Source: Cryptomeria japonica
Lineage: Eukaryota > Streptophyta > Pinopsida > Cupressales > Cupressaceae
Assembly: GCF_030272615.1 (NCBI RefSeq)
Contig: NC_081412.1
Location: 672,044,852-672,108,851 of the forward strand
Reading direction: 5' to 3'
Length of the DNA stretch: 64,000 nucleotides
A program made the position numbers and the translations under genes. Position 1 is the first letter of the stretch. Every line of letters begins with the position of its first letter. The notes below the pieces were generated by a model that saw nothing but the letters and a program-made list of their open reading frames with translations, was not told the DNA's origin and made no database searches. Positions 41,824-52,765 of this stretch are shown in pieces.

Positions 41824-43790
41824 AGGAGCTGACTTGAATAATTTCAATTTTCCATTGTATCATGAAAGGAAGGGCTTTGATAATAAAGGTTTCTCATAGA
41901 GTATTAGTTTGATGTTGCACCTTCCAATCCCACACTTGGAGGACTTTTCAGAAGATTGAGGTGATGAACTTGAAGTGTTCAAAAGAGCAAATATGAGAAT
42001 GGCTCTGGAATAGGTAGTTTCACTACAGGTGAAACTTGATATAAGTGGGATCGAAGAGGATTATCTAGAGCTTTTTGAACCTAGATATCCAGACAAAGTT
42101 GAACCCGAAACATCCTGCCTTAATTGGGATGTGGAAGAAGAGGATGATATATAGCTTAGAACAAAGAGAGTCTTGGAAAGAACCCCAGATTGGGTTAATA
42201 AGAAAAGAGCAATGAAATTAGGCATCAAGATTGATCCTGCAAGAGATAATATGGTTTCTCTACATTCCCCCAAAAAATTTCTAACCCCACTTCAATGCCT
42301 GTTCATGCAGGTAAAAATAAGAAGTCATCTCACACCAAGCACGAGCCTAATCCTGCTTTGAACTTTCCTGCCCCTTGATATACAAGGTCACGGAGTGTTG
42401 CACAAAGGAAAATGGACCATGTCAAAGATACAGAGGTAAAAGACAAGATCCTTGATACTTACATTTTTGAGGTCAAGGACCTTGATAGTGATATTGTCAA
42501 CACTATGGATTCTCATGCAATCACTGTAGCCATGACACCCCCACCTAAAGTAACCGGAGGAATAGATAGTTCAAGTACAACTCCCAAATGGTTAACTACT
42601 TCAGTAAGCAAGAAATAGAGCTTCATCCCAATGTCCATCCCAATTCAACACATGGTGGTCAAATACATGGAGAAGGGTCCCAAACAGAAGAAGTTCAAAA
42701 CAACTACTAGATTGGATGCTGATGAAAAGATCGGGAGGTGGGTTGCTGAAATTGCTTCCTATAAGCCCAAAGATGAGAACAAGGAAATGAATGTAGAAGA
42801 TTTTGAGGTTACCAAAGTGGATCTCGGGAACATGAGCAGAGACTCTGACAACCACCTTTTCAAAGTGATGGCTAAGAAGATGCTCACCAAGTCAGAAAAA
42901 GATGAACAAGAGAAAAGAGAACTAAAATGACATAGCAAGATCCTAACTCAATTCATTGATAGCATAGGCTATTTTGGAGCACTTCCCATATCCCATGCTT
43001 CATAAAATTGACCCTACTTCACCAGAGAACAAGAAACTAATGAATCAAGTTCAGCGATCCAAGAGCATCGTAGGGGTCGTAGAGAAATGGATTGAAGGAG
43101 TAATTAGAGATGGCAAAAAATATATTACAAACTCCAGGAAGCTATGCGATGAAATGCAAAACCTCACTGCATATATTTAGAATCAGATTGTGCCATGGGA
43201 AAAGGAAGAGCATAAATGGGAAAATGTATTACCCATGCTCACCAAGATAGAAGAATATGGAGCCACAAGGTTTTTAGCAGAAAATTCAATTAAATTGGTA
43301 ACTGATGAGTGCCAGCTCTTTGTATTGAAGAAAACTATAGCGTGGCGGGTAATTAAATTCAAGTCTCTGATTTCTGATGCCAGGGCCTCTATTTATGAGC
43401 TTCAAGAACTTTAGTGTAGCTTGGTCAATGACAGTAAAGTGGTTAACCTAGACCATGATTGGCAATTGGCACTTTGTGGGCTGAACACACAAGACGCAGT
43501 AAAGGCATTTAGGCTGCACATGGAGAAAGTTAAGGCCAAAGGCAAATTTACTCCCAAAGATATAACACAAATCGCCTAAATTGAGTCCATGATGTTCATT
43601 AGTAACGATCAGTTACCTAAGCATGCTGAGAAAATGGTGAAGCAAAAGTGGGACAAGGAAGCTACAAAAGAAAAGATCAATACCATGAAAAATCTGAGTC
43701 AATCTATAATCCAGTAGCTTGCAACCACCCACGATGCCCAAAAAATGGAGGAGAGGATGACGATGGAGAAGAGGCATAACATGATGATAA
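41824..43790 (+). pseudogene. E3 extra coding region, right copy, part after E4
   Basis: Continues the frame interrupted at 35167. Stretches 42412-42618, 42631-42930, 42974-43180 and 43190-43414 match 25050-26050 closely (GRWVAEIASYKPKDENKEMN, KVDLGNMSRDSDNHLFKVMA, VLPMLTKIEEYGAT). The product is charged and probably helical. Several breaks. Confidence 0.6.
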
Positions 43791-44128
43791 TGCTTTGTTT
43801 TTATTTTATATGCTTTTCATAACCTTGCAATGACTTCGGGACATCTATCCCCAAAATACTCTGTTGGTTTTTATAATTGTTTCAGAGGAGGTCAAGTTTT
43901 AAGGGAGACCTCCTTTGTTCTTTAAGAGACTACGATAAATTAGATTAAGATAAATAGAGAAGGGGTTAGAATGATATACTTAGATTTTTAGAAGTTTTGG
44001 TTTTGTCTAAAGGAAGTGATCAGTTTTTCAGAATTTGAAATTGGAAAGAACTTATGCGTGTATTGTTATGTCTTTGTTGCATGAAATACATATATAAAGA
44101 TCATATGCATTTTGAGGGGGAAAAGCTT
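43791..44128 (+). other. E3 right copy: 3' untranslated stretch with polypurine tract
   Basis: The tract TTTGAGGGGGAAA lies at 44111-44123. No gene. Confidence 0.55.
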
Positions 44129-44642
44129 TGAGTTTTGAATCCATGGAGTATTATTTCTTTGCAAATATTAATCTAATCAAAATGATTGTGATTACCTTTC
44201 TGATGGTGGATGTTGTCATTAATCTGGGGCTCCTTTCTATGTGGTTTTAAAAGGATATATGTTTGAAAAGAGACTTTATTTCTCTTGCTTATTTTTATGA
44301 AGTGTTGAATCAGTGTTATTGAACTTTGTTTATATTAGCTCTAATTTTCATGGTGAAGCATCTTGAAGAATAATTTTTCTAAAATATTTGTAAACTATTA
44401 GCCTATCATCTAAGAATGAAGTAGGTGGCCTTACGTGCTTTCAAGTTAAAAGCATATTAGTTTTATTTAATTATATTATTCCCTGAATAACTAATGGAGG
44501 GAGCTGTACCTATCTAAAATTCAGAGGGAAGTGATGTACATCACACTTACCCAACTGTTTAGTTGAACTTTTGTCTTTCAAAAAGGGTAACAGAGCTTCA
44601 AATCAATTCAATTAAAAGAAGGACAAAATCTGTTTAGTAACA
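44129..44642 (+). repeat. E3 right LTR (about 514 bp if it starts at TGAGTTTTG)
   Basis: It ends TTTAGTAACA, then CATAT and E5 integrase sequence. The left end is uncertain: TG at 44129 lies just after the polypurine tract. An alternative reading is a giant LTR of over 4 kb that includes the extra coding region. Confidence 0.5.
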
Positions 44643-45138
44643 CATATTCAATTAAAGCATGCTCTATGGGCTTATTGTGCCAATATCCACACACCAATAG
44701 GTGCCACACCTTTCTCTCTTTTTTATGGATCAGAAGCAATATTGCCAATAGAAATAGAGATACCTTCTTTATGAGTCTCATTAAAAGGTCTCATCTCAGG
44801 TGAAGAACAATGAGTATCTAGATTACAAGAGTTGGAACTGATCCATGAATGGAGACAGAATGCCTTTGATCATTTAAAGGTATATCAACAAAGAATGTGC
44901 CAGAGTTATAATCATAAGGTCAAACCACAAGTCTTTCAAGTTAGAGAACTAGTCCTAAAGGAAAATCCATGCAACCAGGCAGATCGAGAAAAAGAAAGGA
45001 AAGTTTGAACCAAACTGGTTAGGTCCATTTGTGATCACAAAACTATTTGGATCAAGATCATATCAGCTATCAACATAGGACAGAGATCAGCTTGAGGAAC
45101 CTAATAATAGCATTCATCTGAAGAAGTTTTATGTCTAA
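44643..45138 (+). pseudogene. E5 first unit: integrase C-terminal part
   Basis: Aligns with 58675-59164 of the second unit: end of the core (LWAY, IHTPIGATP, ILPIEIEIPSL) and C-terminal domain (GPFVITKLFGS), ending FYV. E3 truncates it on the left. It is broken. Confidence 0.8.
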
Positions 45139-45821
45139 AAAATCAAAAAAATCAAAAACAGTGAAAAAGCAGAAAATACAAACAAAAAAAACAATATGAG
45201 AAAAAGTGCAATAAAAATAGACAGTTAAAACTTGGCAAACAGACGCTATCTATCCGCTAGCTAGTCCATCTATTAGTTCATGCATCTTTCTGCTTGCATT
45301 CATTCACTCTCTATTAGCGTTAACCATCATAAAGCCTTTGTACATATGCAGACATCCCAAGTGGCTTCTTGCCATGGTTTGGATAATTGGATATATCATA
45401 ACGAATTTGTTTCTAGGCTTGGGGCAAAATCCTACACCTATCTGGGGGAAACCTCTTGATCATTTTGAGGTTAATCAAACAAGTATAATAATAGTTAGAC
45501 AACTCTTATCAAGTGAAAACTGAGACATATCCAACGTTGAATGCAAGATCAAACTATCACAAAGTCAGTCTAAGCACAATCACACACTTTTTCAGTGGAT
45601 AATAATTTTAACATGATTGTTCAACTCTTCTATATTGATTTTTGCTATCATGATTTCTAAGTGACTGTAGGATGTCTTTGACTAGAGGAACAAGGAAGGA
45701 ACATGATAGTTTTCTTGTCTGTTGTTTGAAAATTAATCATTAATAAATGCAAATTTGTCTCGGGACATGATCATCGGAGTATCATTGAAGACATTTATGA
45801 TTTGTGTATTGAAATGATTGA
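45139..45821 (+). other. E5 first unit: 3' untranslated region (shortened)
   Basis: Matches 59165-59890, then jumps straight to L1, so about 0.9 kb including the polypurine tract is missing relative to the second unit. A small frame (45338-45523) is rejected as a gene. Confidence 0.65.
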
Positions 45822-46839
45822 TGTATACACCTAAAAATGGTTTGAAGATAATTAATTGAATAAGCAATTATTTAATTAATCTCTCTCCTCAATTTAATTG
45901 AATTCATCAACAATTTGATTAAATCCTCCCTTTTTATCTACTTATTGATAAATCTAAGGATTTATTTAATAGGTTCATTTCAATAGTCCTCTTTGATTAA
46001 TTAATTCAAATTAATTAATTCTCCCTCCCCAATTTAATTGAATTCATCAACAATTATGAGTTGTTGAAATTAATTAACCTTTCCTTATTATTTGAATTTT
46101 TAAATTCAATTCTCCTGCTTTTTTACCACCTAACCTAACCCATTCCATCTAACCCCCATGTCCCCTTTGCTTGAACACTTTTCCCTCTCATGAGCAAAGC
46201 TTTGTGACACTAGTCACTAAGTGTTCCCTTTCATCCAACCTCTTCTAGAAGCATCTTGACACTTGTCACCATAGAGATGACAAATGTTCCCTTTAATCCA
46301 ACCTCTTTGCCAACCTCCTCCAATTTCACCATTGATATCTTCAGACTCAATCTTGACCATTGATTCCTTCCACCTCACCCCTAGCCTTGGAAATCTTATA
46401 AATAGACCCCTTTTCATAGCACAAAGGATCACGATCACAATCCATATCCATCCATTGATCCCATCTCATTTGCATTTCAGGCATTGTTACTATAGGCATA
46501 TGCAATATTAGTTTATCATTTGATCATTGTCATCATAGCTTAATTGCATCATTTTAGCTTATTTTCTAGCATAATCATGGAATCATGTAGTTTAATCATT
46601 ATCATTTCTATCTTAAATGCTTCATTTGTCATTTAAATCCTCCATCTAGGTGTAGTCAAGTCACTGGAATTTTCCTAACCAGATTTGAGAGAAAAATTCA
46701 TACTCGCATTTACTAGGAGGTGATAGATCGCTTAGCTATGGTTTTATCTTTCTTTTCTTTAAATTCATTAACCATTCTTGTAATGATATATTGAATGTTT
46801 TGTGTTGCAGCTACAGGCATACACTTCATAGGTACAACA
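45822..46839 (+). repeat. E5 LTR L1 (about 1018 bp)
   Basis: From TGTATACACCTAAAAATGG to AGGTACAACA, followed by a primer site. A TATAAATA box lies at 46397-46404. Rich in ATTAATTAATT words and a TCATCCAACCTCTT duplication. Confidence 0.88.
46397..46404 (+). promoter_or_regulatory. E5 L1 TATA box
   Basis: TATAAATA, identical at 61402-61409 in L2; altered in L3. Confidence 0.65.
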
Positions 46840-46842
46840 TTT

Positions 46843-46860
46843 TGGCACCCACTATGGGCC
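46843..46860 (+). other. E5 primer binding site
   Basis: TGGCACCCACTATGGGCC, three bases after the LTR. The first six bases match the E2 site. tRNA not assigned. Confidence 0.7.
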
Positions 46861-46925
46861 CAGAATTATCAATTTTGGCCTCTCAAGCTTCATCAACATT
46901 CATCTTTGTCAAGTCTGAATCAAAA

Positions 46926-47154
46926 TGTCATACAAGTCCCTTTTTGGCCTAGTACGACATACTTTGTGAGCTGGAGTGACAAGAGATCCTAACTCGTACA
47001 ATCTTCTTTGTGATCCGGTATGACAATCCATCCTGACTCATACAAGCTTCTAAATTGTCATTTGAGCTTGTTTCTTCTTTCACACGAGATCTAAAGTTTT
47101 GTCGTACGAGCTAATAAAGTGTCTCATATGACACTCTACCTCTGTGTTTTTAAA
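46926..47154 (+). repeat. Degenerate TGTCRTACRAG array F1
   Basis: About nine to ten copies in either orientation, such as TGTCATACAAG, GTACGACATAC, GGTATGACA, TTGTCGTACGAG and CTCATATGACAC, spaced about 20-30 bases. Confidence 0.55.
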
Positions 47155-47449
47155 ATTGACTACATTTTTAGGGTTTCATGCTTTTAATTGATTACTACTA
47201 ATGCTAACCCTGGTCTGTTTGTGAGATTTTTAGCAGCCTAACTGGTTTTTGCAGGACAATTTGTTGAAGATTATGCTTGTCAAAGAATCATTGCATAAAA
47301 ACACATCATGAGTACTAATGGATCTATTTTGCAGGTTGCCTAAAAAGAATTCAACTAAACTCTATGTCTTCTTTAATCTTTCTAGGAACACTTGATTTTG
47401 CTAAAGGAATGAACAATAATGTATTTTGTGTTTTTGATGATAGGCGAGT

Positions 47450-47990
47450 ATGCTCTCACCTTTCTTAGGTGATCAGAAAGCTAGACTCATCATTTGCTTT
47501 CATTAGTGCATATCTTTAGTAGGCCTACCCTCCCGAGGAGCTAATAACTCTTAAAGCCATTACAACCTGTGAAAGGGGAACGACCTAAGTGGGAACATCT
47601 AACACCAAGTAATCCAACCCACTATAAAATAAATGTGATTTGATGAAAATCAAGTCAACGTCAGTGCTCGGGAATAGCTCTCCTCCATATATTTGGGTAG
47701 ATCAAACCTTGGTTTTCAAGGCTACGAGACCTCTTAATTAAGTATTATACCCCGACGCATCGAATGGATCCCTTACTAGTTCTGGTTAAATTAGAAGCTA
47801 CCTGATTCACCTCCAAAAGGGTTATAATCTTTGTGCAAGAGAGATAGTAACTCTCCCAAGACACTTGCCATATCATGCCCCCATTTGCATTTGGAGTCAG
47901 AGAATACGGCATTGAGAATCCATTGTGTGAGACTCAGTGGCTATATTCCGATTAGCTATTGGTTGTGTACCTAAGTTTGCAAGCAAAGGT
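47450..47990 (+). promoter_or_regulatory. Structured block of the E5 leader
   Basis: Inverted repeats include TCACCT-TTCTT-AGGTGA (47456-47472) and AGTGGG...CCCACT (about 47600-47634). It also carries CCTCCCGAGG, which resembles CCCCCGAGG in the E2 block. Position and texture match the E2 block; sequence does not align clearly. Confidence 0.4.
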
Positions 47991-48169
47991 TTTCTCTCCT
48001 CAGCCAATTTCCTTGGGGTTTAGCATGCTTGGAGACACTTATCACATCATGTTTTTTTTGTGTATTCATCCCTAAATTGAAAAATTAGACATCTAAAACT
48101 AGAAAACATAAGCAAAACATCTAATCCAAATTCAACAAAACAAACATATTTTTCATTGTCTTGTTCTTT

Positions 48170-48334
48170 GTTGTACAAGTTAGGTGATTTTTCATACAAG
48201 GAATCTATTTTATTGTATGGTTCATAAAGTTTTGTCATACAAGTCTCTACTTTTTCAAAGGAAATTTTTGATTTATCATTTGGTCTTGTATCTTTTGTCG
48301 TTTGGGGCTGTGTATTATGTCATACGAGTCTTTG
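48170..48334 (+). repeat. Degenerate TGTCRTACRAG array F2
   Basis: About six copies (TTCATACAAG, TTGTCATACAAG, TATCATTTGG, TGTCATACGAG) between the structured block and gag. Confidence 0.5.
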
Positions 48335-48960
48335 TAGTTGTTAGTCTAGAACTATTTCTTTGCATGACTTTTTCAGGTCTGTCATTTCTGCTTGGTCAAA
48401 TTGCAGTAATCATAAACATATGTTATCTATCATTCAGTGCTTAAATTGTCTTCTTTATTTTCTTATTCAAGTTATCATTCGTCAAAATCAGACTCTAGAA
48501 GATAAACACCTTAAGATTTTCAAGTGCTCACCTTCAACAAGTTCAAGATCTAAACATCTCAAAGTGCATTATCACCCTCTTTGATAAACTGATCACTCAA
48601 ACATAGTTTCTCATCAGGATCTATCATCCTCTATCATGAAACTGAAATTTTTGGGTAGGATAATCTTGTCCCACATCGTAGGATATATCATTCCTACTAG
48701 ACTTGGTTTTATCAAATCATCATCATTGCACTCCAAAACCGAAGATCGAAAAACTTGCAAACTTTTAAACACTTGAATCATCTTTTCATGTCATATCATC
48801 CTATCGTATTTACCTTGATGATTGATCACTTACCAAAACAACTCTTGGATAATCAAATTCTAGCACAATATCTAACACACGTGTATGCTCGTTCTAACTA
48901 GAGCTAAAGACGAAAGATCGTAGAGACTGAAATCAAAACATTGGAAATAATTATAATCAT

Positions 48961-49770
48961 GGAACATGAAGATGAAATACAAGTTGAAGGAGAAATAACA
49001 GAACAAAATATCAGAGACATCAAAAAAGATCCTCAATTTGATAAATTTATGTAGAAATTATTGGAGGAAGAAAAAGAAAAATATTTCCTAATGTTAGCCA
49101 AATCTGGTGCTAAACTCCCCCAAAATTTTGATGTAAACAAATTGACACAAAAGAAAAGTGATCCTCTTCCTAATAACGAACAATATGAGGATATCTTTGG
49201 TCTCAAAATAAATGACATGCCAATTCCTAGTAACATAAGAACCAATGAAGAAACTTACATTACCAAAAGAGATGAAGTAGAAATTCTAAATATTATTCAA
49301 TTCAATGAAGATACAAGGACCAGAGATGATACAAGAAGAGATCAAGATCCTCCTAGGAAAGAACAAATCATGTTGATAATCTTATCACAACTCTCACGCA
49401 ACAAATACAAGCACTACAAACACAAATTCAAGATATGCAAAGAGGAAATGTTAGAAGATACTCACTACAAGAAATCTATCCTTATCCCTTCGACAGAAAT
49501 CTAAACATGATACCATTTCCTATAGGTTTTGAAACTCCTAGATATGAAAAAATATGATGGAAGCATTGACCCTCAAGATCATATAGGAGAATTTTGTACA
49601 ATGAGTATGGAATTTTCACATGAGGATACCTACTTAATGAGACTATTTTCGAAAAGCTTAATTGGACTAGCTATGGAATGGTTCTCAGAACTTCCACTTG
49701 GAATCAGATCATTTTAAGAATTGGTGGATAAGTTTCTTTCATAATACTCTTACAACATACAACATGAAAT
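48961..49770 (+). pseudogene. E5 gag, part before E6
   Basis: Frame remnants 49061-49504 and 49529-49717: AKSGAKLPQNFDVNKL (as in E2 SGAKIPHDFD), MKKYDGSIDPQDHIGEFC and LMRLFSKSLIGLAMEWFSEL. This is the Tat gag capsid part. E6 interrupts it at GAAAT. Several breaks. Confidence 0.8.
49766..49770. repeat. E6 target site duplication, left copy
   Basis: GAAAT; repeated at 52761-52765. Confidence 0.85.
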
Positions 49771-50150
49771 TGTTTGAGTTGAGAAACACAACACCACGGG
49801 AGCCTAAAGATCTTTTGCAAGCTAAAACAATCTGTCACAAGGAGAAGCAATGAAGCAAAACAATCTGCAGAACAAAACATAGGAAAATATGCTCAAAAGA
49901 GGAGAGCTCAATATTCACCAAAATGTGTAATGACATAATAATCCTTCTTGTTACAATGAAAAGAAGGAACTCAACCTTTAATAGGTCAAGAAACCCTAAA
50001 AGTGAAAACCTAGGTTTGCACATAATAATTAATAAAAGAATTAATTATTATGCACCTAAAGTTAGCTTAAGTGTAAAAGAGATAAAGGGAACTCAAATAG
50101 TTAAACAAATATTGTTTAATTAATCAAGTAAATACCTGAATACTCTAACA
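49771..50150 (-). repeat. E6 3' LTR (380 bp)
   Basis: TGTTTGAGTTGAG to ATACTCTAACA on the plus strand; same length as 52381-52760. Confidence 0.9.
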
Positions 50151-52368
50151 CCCACCTTAAGCTAGACTTAGGGTGAAGCTAAAACCTAGAACAAGTACTG
50201 AAAGTAGGAAAAATGGGTCCCGACAACATGGCCTGATTAGGTACCCAAATACAATCAAATTTCAATGAAACAGAGAAATAGAGAAAACCACGTGGGAAAA
50301 AACTCTACTCCAAAAAGAGATAGAAAAGAACACCACTGAAGCATGAAATAGATGCAAACACTATCGAAGGGAAGCTACTGATCTGAAGAACCTCCACTAA
50401 AATAGAACATGACCAGGTAGAGAAGACTGTAATCTGTATGAGTTCCCTCAAATGACACTACTCGAGTCAGAAGGCAAACAAGGCAAACAACTGAAATCAA
50501 AGATACAAATGGCATGTGAAACCAAAGCCTGAAGAGCTGATCAATCGAACCACGGAAGCATTAGAACCAACAAGACAAACCTCCCCATAATGTTGAAGAG
50601 GGAGAGGGATAGGAACACTGAAAAGAATAGCCAAGAAGAACGGCATGACAAAGAACTGGGAACATCAAAGGTGCTGATAAACGTACATGGTGTCATGGAA
50701 GGAACACTCACTAGACAAAAGAAGATGGCAAACAATAGGCAAACATCAACCCCCTCATGGCACTTTATAAGTAGTTCATGTACAATAAGGCACAAGATGT
50801 GCAAGATCCCAAGTAAACAATGCATAATGGCACTTTATCTCAGTGTGTTTGCATAAATACAATGCTACAATGATAATAAAACTGGAAATAGAAAGAACAG
50901 CAAAAACTGAGACATCCTACTCAGAGAAGAGTTCCCAGGACCTAAAACAACCAAGATATCCACCAGAGTGCTAAAAAGCAAAAAATTGAATAAAATATGC
51001 ATGGAGCAGAATCTGGAAATAAAACTCATATGACTGGAAAGTACACAACACACGCTTTCCAAAAATATAAATTTTTTGAAAAATGGAGTTTGGATGCTCA
51101 TTCTACATCTCCTGGAGTGCAAAAAGGAGACCCCACTTTGACTGAAAAAAAAACATAGTCAAATAGAAAAATTGGAAAAAATTACCAACATCATGAGGTC
51201 CGTCTCAGAACCATCTTTCCAATGTCTATTTGTTTTATTTGTTTTCAAAAAAATGACTCTGTATGCCCAAGATATGACCAAAAAACCAAACCCCCCTTCA
51301 AAACAAGAGGAAGGGGTAGTCTGGTGGTTGTTCGAGTGGAGGAGGCCATTGAGTAGCACTCCAGTGGCGGGCTAGTAGCACCCTGGCGGCACTCTGGTGG
51401 TGGAGCGATCGTCAGGTGGTGCAAAGGCAGCACGGTAGGCGGAGCAGTGGCGGCGCAACGGTCGGGAGGCGGAGTGGGGTTGGGCGGAGGAGTTGGGCCA
51501 GGTGAAGATGAGCACTAGCGGCATGGCCCTGCGGGCTGGGCGCTGCAAGTTGGGGTAGCGCGGTGGAGTGGAGTAGGTTGGGGCAACGTGGCACAGCGGA
51601 GCAGGCTGAGCAGAAGTCGGTAGGGCTGGGAGGCGGGAGCGCTAGCAGGGGCCACAAGGAGATGGCGGGCACAGGGCAGGTGGTGTAGGGGTCCTGGCAC
51701 TATAGAGGTGAGTGGCACAGGTGGGTGAGTGGCGAGCTATGGGAAAAGGGCCAGGAAGGCAGGGTTGCGACAGGAAGCGGCAGTTGGGCAGGTAGGGCGA
51801 AGCCGGCGGGGGTCGGGCCGAAGGGCCGGTGGGGGCCAGAAGACGAGGTTGATGAGGGGCTAGGGGTCGGGGCCGGCAGGGAGCCAGATTGACAAGTTCG
51901 ATCGTCGTACGATGGCCGAACTATCAACATTGGTACCCTATGGTACCCTACGGAAAAGCGCAACCCCAAATTGCAAAAAAAAAAATTTTTGTAACCCTTC
52001 CTTTTTTATGCCTTTTTTTTATTTTTGATTTTTTTTGAAGATTTTTTTGAAAAAATCAAAATCCATCCTGCATGCTATAAAAAGGCAAAAAAAAAAAAAA
52101 AGAAATTTTTTTCTCGAACTACGTGCTAGGGTTGTGCGGCCTGGATCTAGAGAAAAAATACTCGTAGAGGCTCAGGAACCAAAACAGGTCAAATTTTATA
52201 TGACCATAGGGGTTTTTGGGCCTTTTGAGCATGATGGTGAGGTTCGTTTAGGCTCAAAGTGCTAAAAAAAATCCTATCCCTAGGTGCATAAAAAAAACTT
52301 ATTGAAACCCTAGATTTGCTTCCAATGCAAAAATTCTCAAAACAAGAACAGGCAGCTGTAGATCTGAA
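50151..52368 (-). other. E6 interior, no retroviral genes seen
   Basis: Apart from the primer site and polypurine tract I find no capsid, protease, integrase or RT words on either strand. 51340-51960 is unusually G+C-rich, with GGCGG and GGGCAGG words. 51960-52110 holds A and T runs. Short frames in the G+C-rich part are low-complexity Pro/Leu/Ser and unconvincing. Confidence 0.6.
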
Positions 52369-52380
52369 GCTTTGATACCA
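52369..52380 (-). other. E6 primer binding site, initiator-Met tRNA type
   Basis: TGGTATCAAAGC on the minus strand, one base from the usual copia site, directly touching the LTR. Confidence 0.75.
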
Positions 52381-52760
52381 TGTTGATGTTGAGAAACACA
52401 ACACCACAGGAGCCTAAAGATCTTTTGCAAGCTAAAACAATCTATCACAAGGAGAAGCAATGAAGCAAAACAATCTACAGAACAAAACACAGGAAAATAT
52501 GCTCAAAAGAGGAGAGCTCAATACTCACCAAAATATGTAATGACATAATAATCCTTCTTGTTACAATGAAAAGAAGGAACTCAACCTTTAATAGGTCAAG
52601 AAACCCTAAAAGGGAAAACCTAGGTTTGCACATAATAATTAATAAAAGAATTAATTATTATGCACCTAAAGTTAACTTAAGTGTAAAAGAGATAGAGGGA
52701 ACTTAAATAATTAAACAAATATTATTTAACTAATTAAGTAAATGCCCAAATACTCTAATA
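52381..52760 (-). repeat. E6 5' LTR (380 bp)
   Basis: TGTTGATGTTGAG to ATACTCTAATA on the plus strand; then GAAAT. Confidence 0.9.
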
Positions 52761-52765
52761 GAAAT

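Larger units (their letters stand above)
23015..44642 (+). mobile_element. E3: Tat-like Ty3 element with a duplicated 3' coding region, broken, hosts E1 and E4
   Basis: From left to right: a copy of an extra coding region (23015-26730), a polypurine tract, a short LTR ending at 27000, a tRNA-Arg-type primer site, gag, protease, an RNase H, RT, RNase H and integrase (to 32903). Then come a second copy of the extra region (33696-44110, split by E4), a polypurine tract and an LTR ending at 44642. CATAT (44643-44647) is the likely target duplication; its partner lies left of the window. E1 entered the left copy at TACCC. The two copies of the extra region are visibly diverged by several percent and coding parts are broken in many places, so this is an old insertion. 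Confidence 0.75.
46861..48960 (+). other. E5 untranslated leader
   Basis: 2.1 kb with array F1 (46926-47154), a structured block (about 47450-47990), array F2 (48170-48334) and AT-rich sequence up to gag. No gene. The order matches the E2 leader. Confidence 0.65.
49771..52760 (-). mobile_element. E6: small non-autonomous copia-type LTR element
   Basis: A 3.0-kb element with two 380-bp LTRs and GAAAT duplications. On the minus strand the primer site TGGTATCAAAGC (52369-52380) adjoins the right LTR, and a GGTGGG-type polypurine tract (50151-50162) adjoins the left LTR, so it runs right to left. The 2.2-kb interior holds no gag or pol motif. It contains a G+C-rich segment (51340-51960). LTRs differ at a modest number of sites. 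Confidence 0.88.

Noticed and set aside
45338-45523. 61-codon frame with a hydrophobic segment (WLLAMVWIIGYII), matched by a frame ending near 59550 in the second E5 unit
   Set aside because: It looks like a small membrane protein shared by two copies. However, nearly all differences between the copies change the residue, there is no ATG at the shared start, and the DNA flanks are equally similar. It reads as ordinary untranslated sequence.
15661-47550. Homology between the E2 and E5 leader blocks through CCCGAGG
   Set aside because: The shared stretch is short and nearly self-complementary, and it would match in the opposite orientation relative to gag, so it does not show common descent of the blocks.
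51412-51969. Pro/Ser/Leu-rich frames in the G+C-rich part of E6
   Set aside because: Low complexity, overlapping on several frames, no domain; G+C-rich sequence lacks stops by chance.
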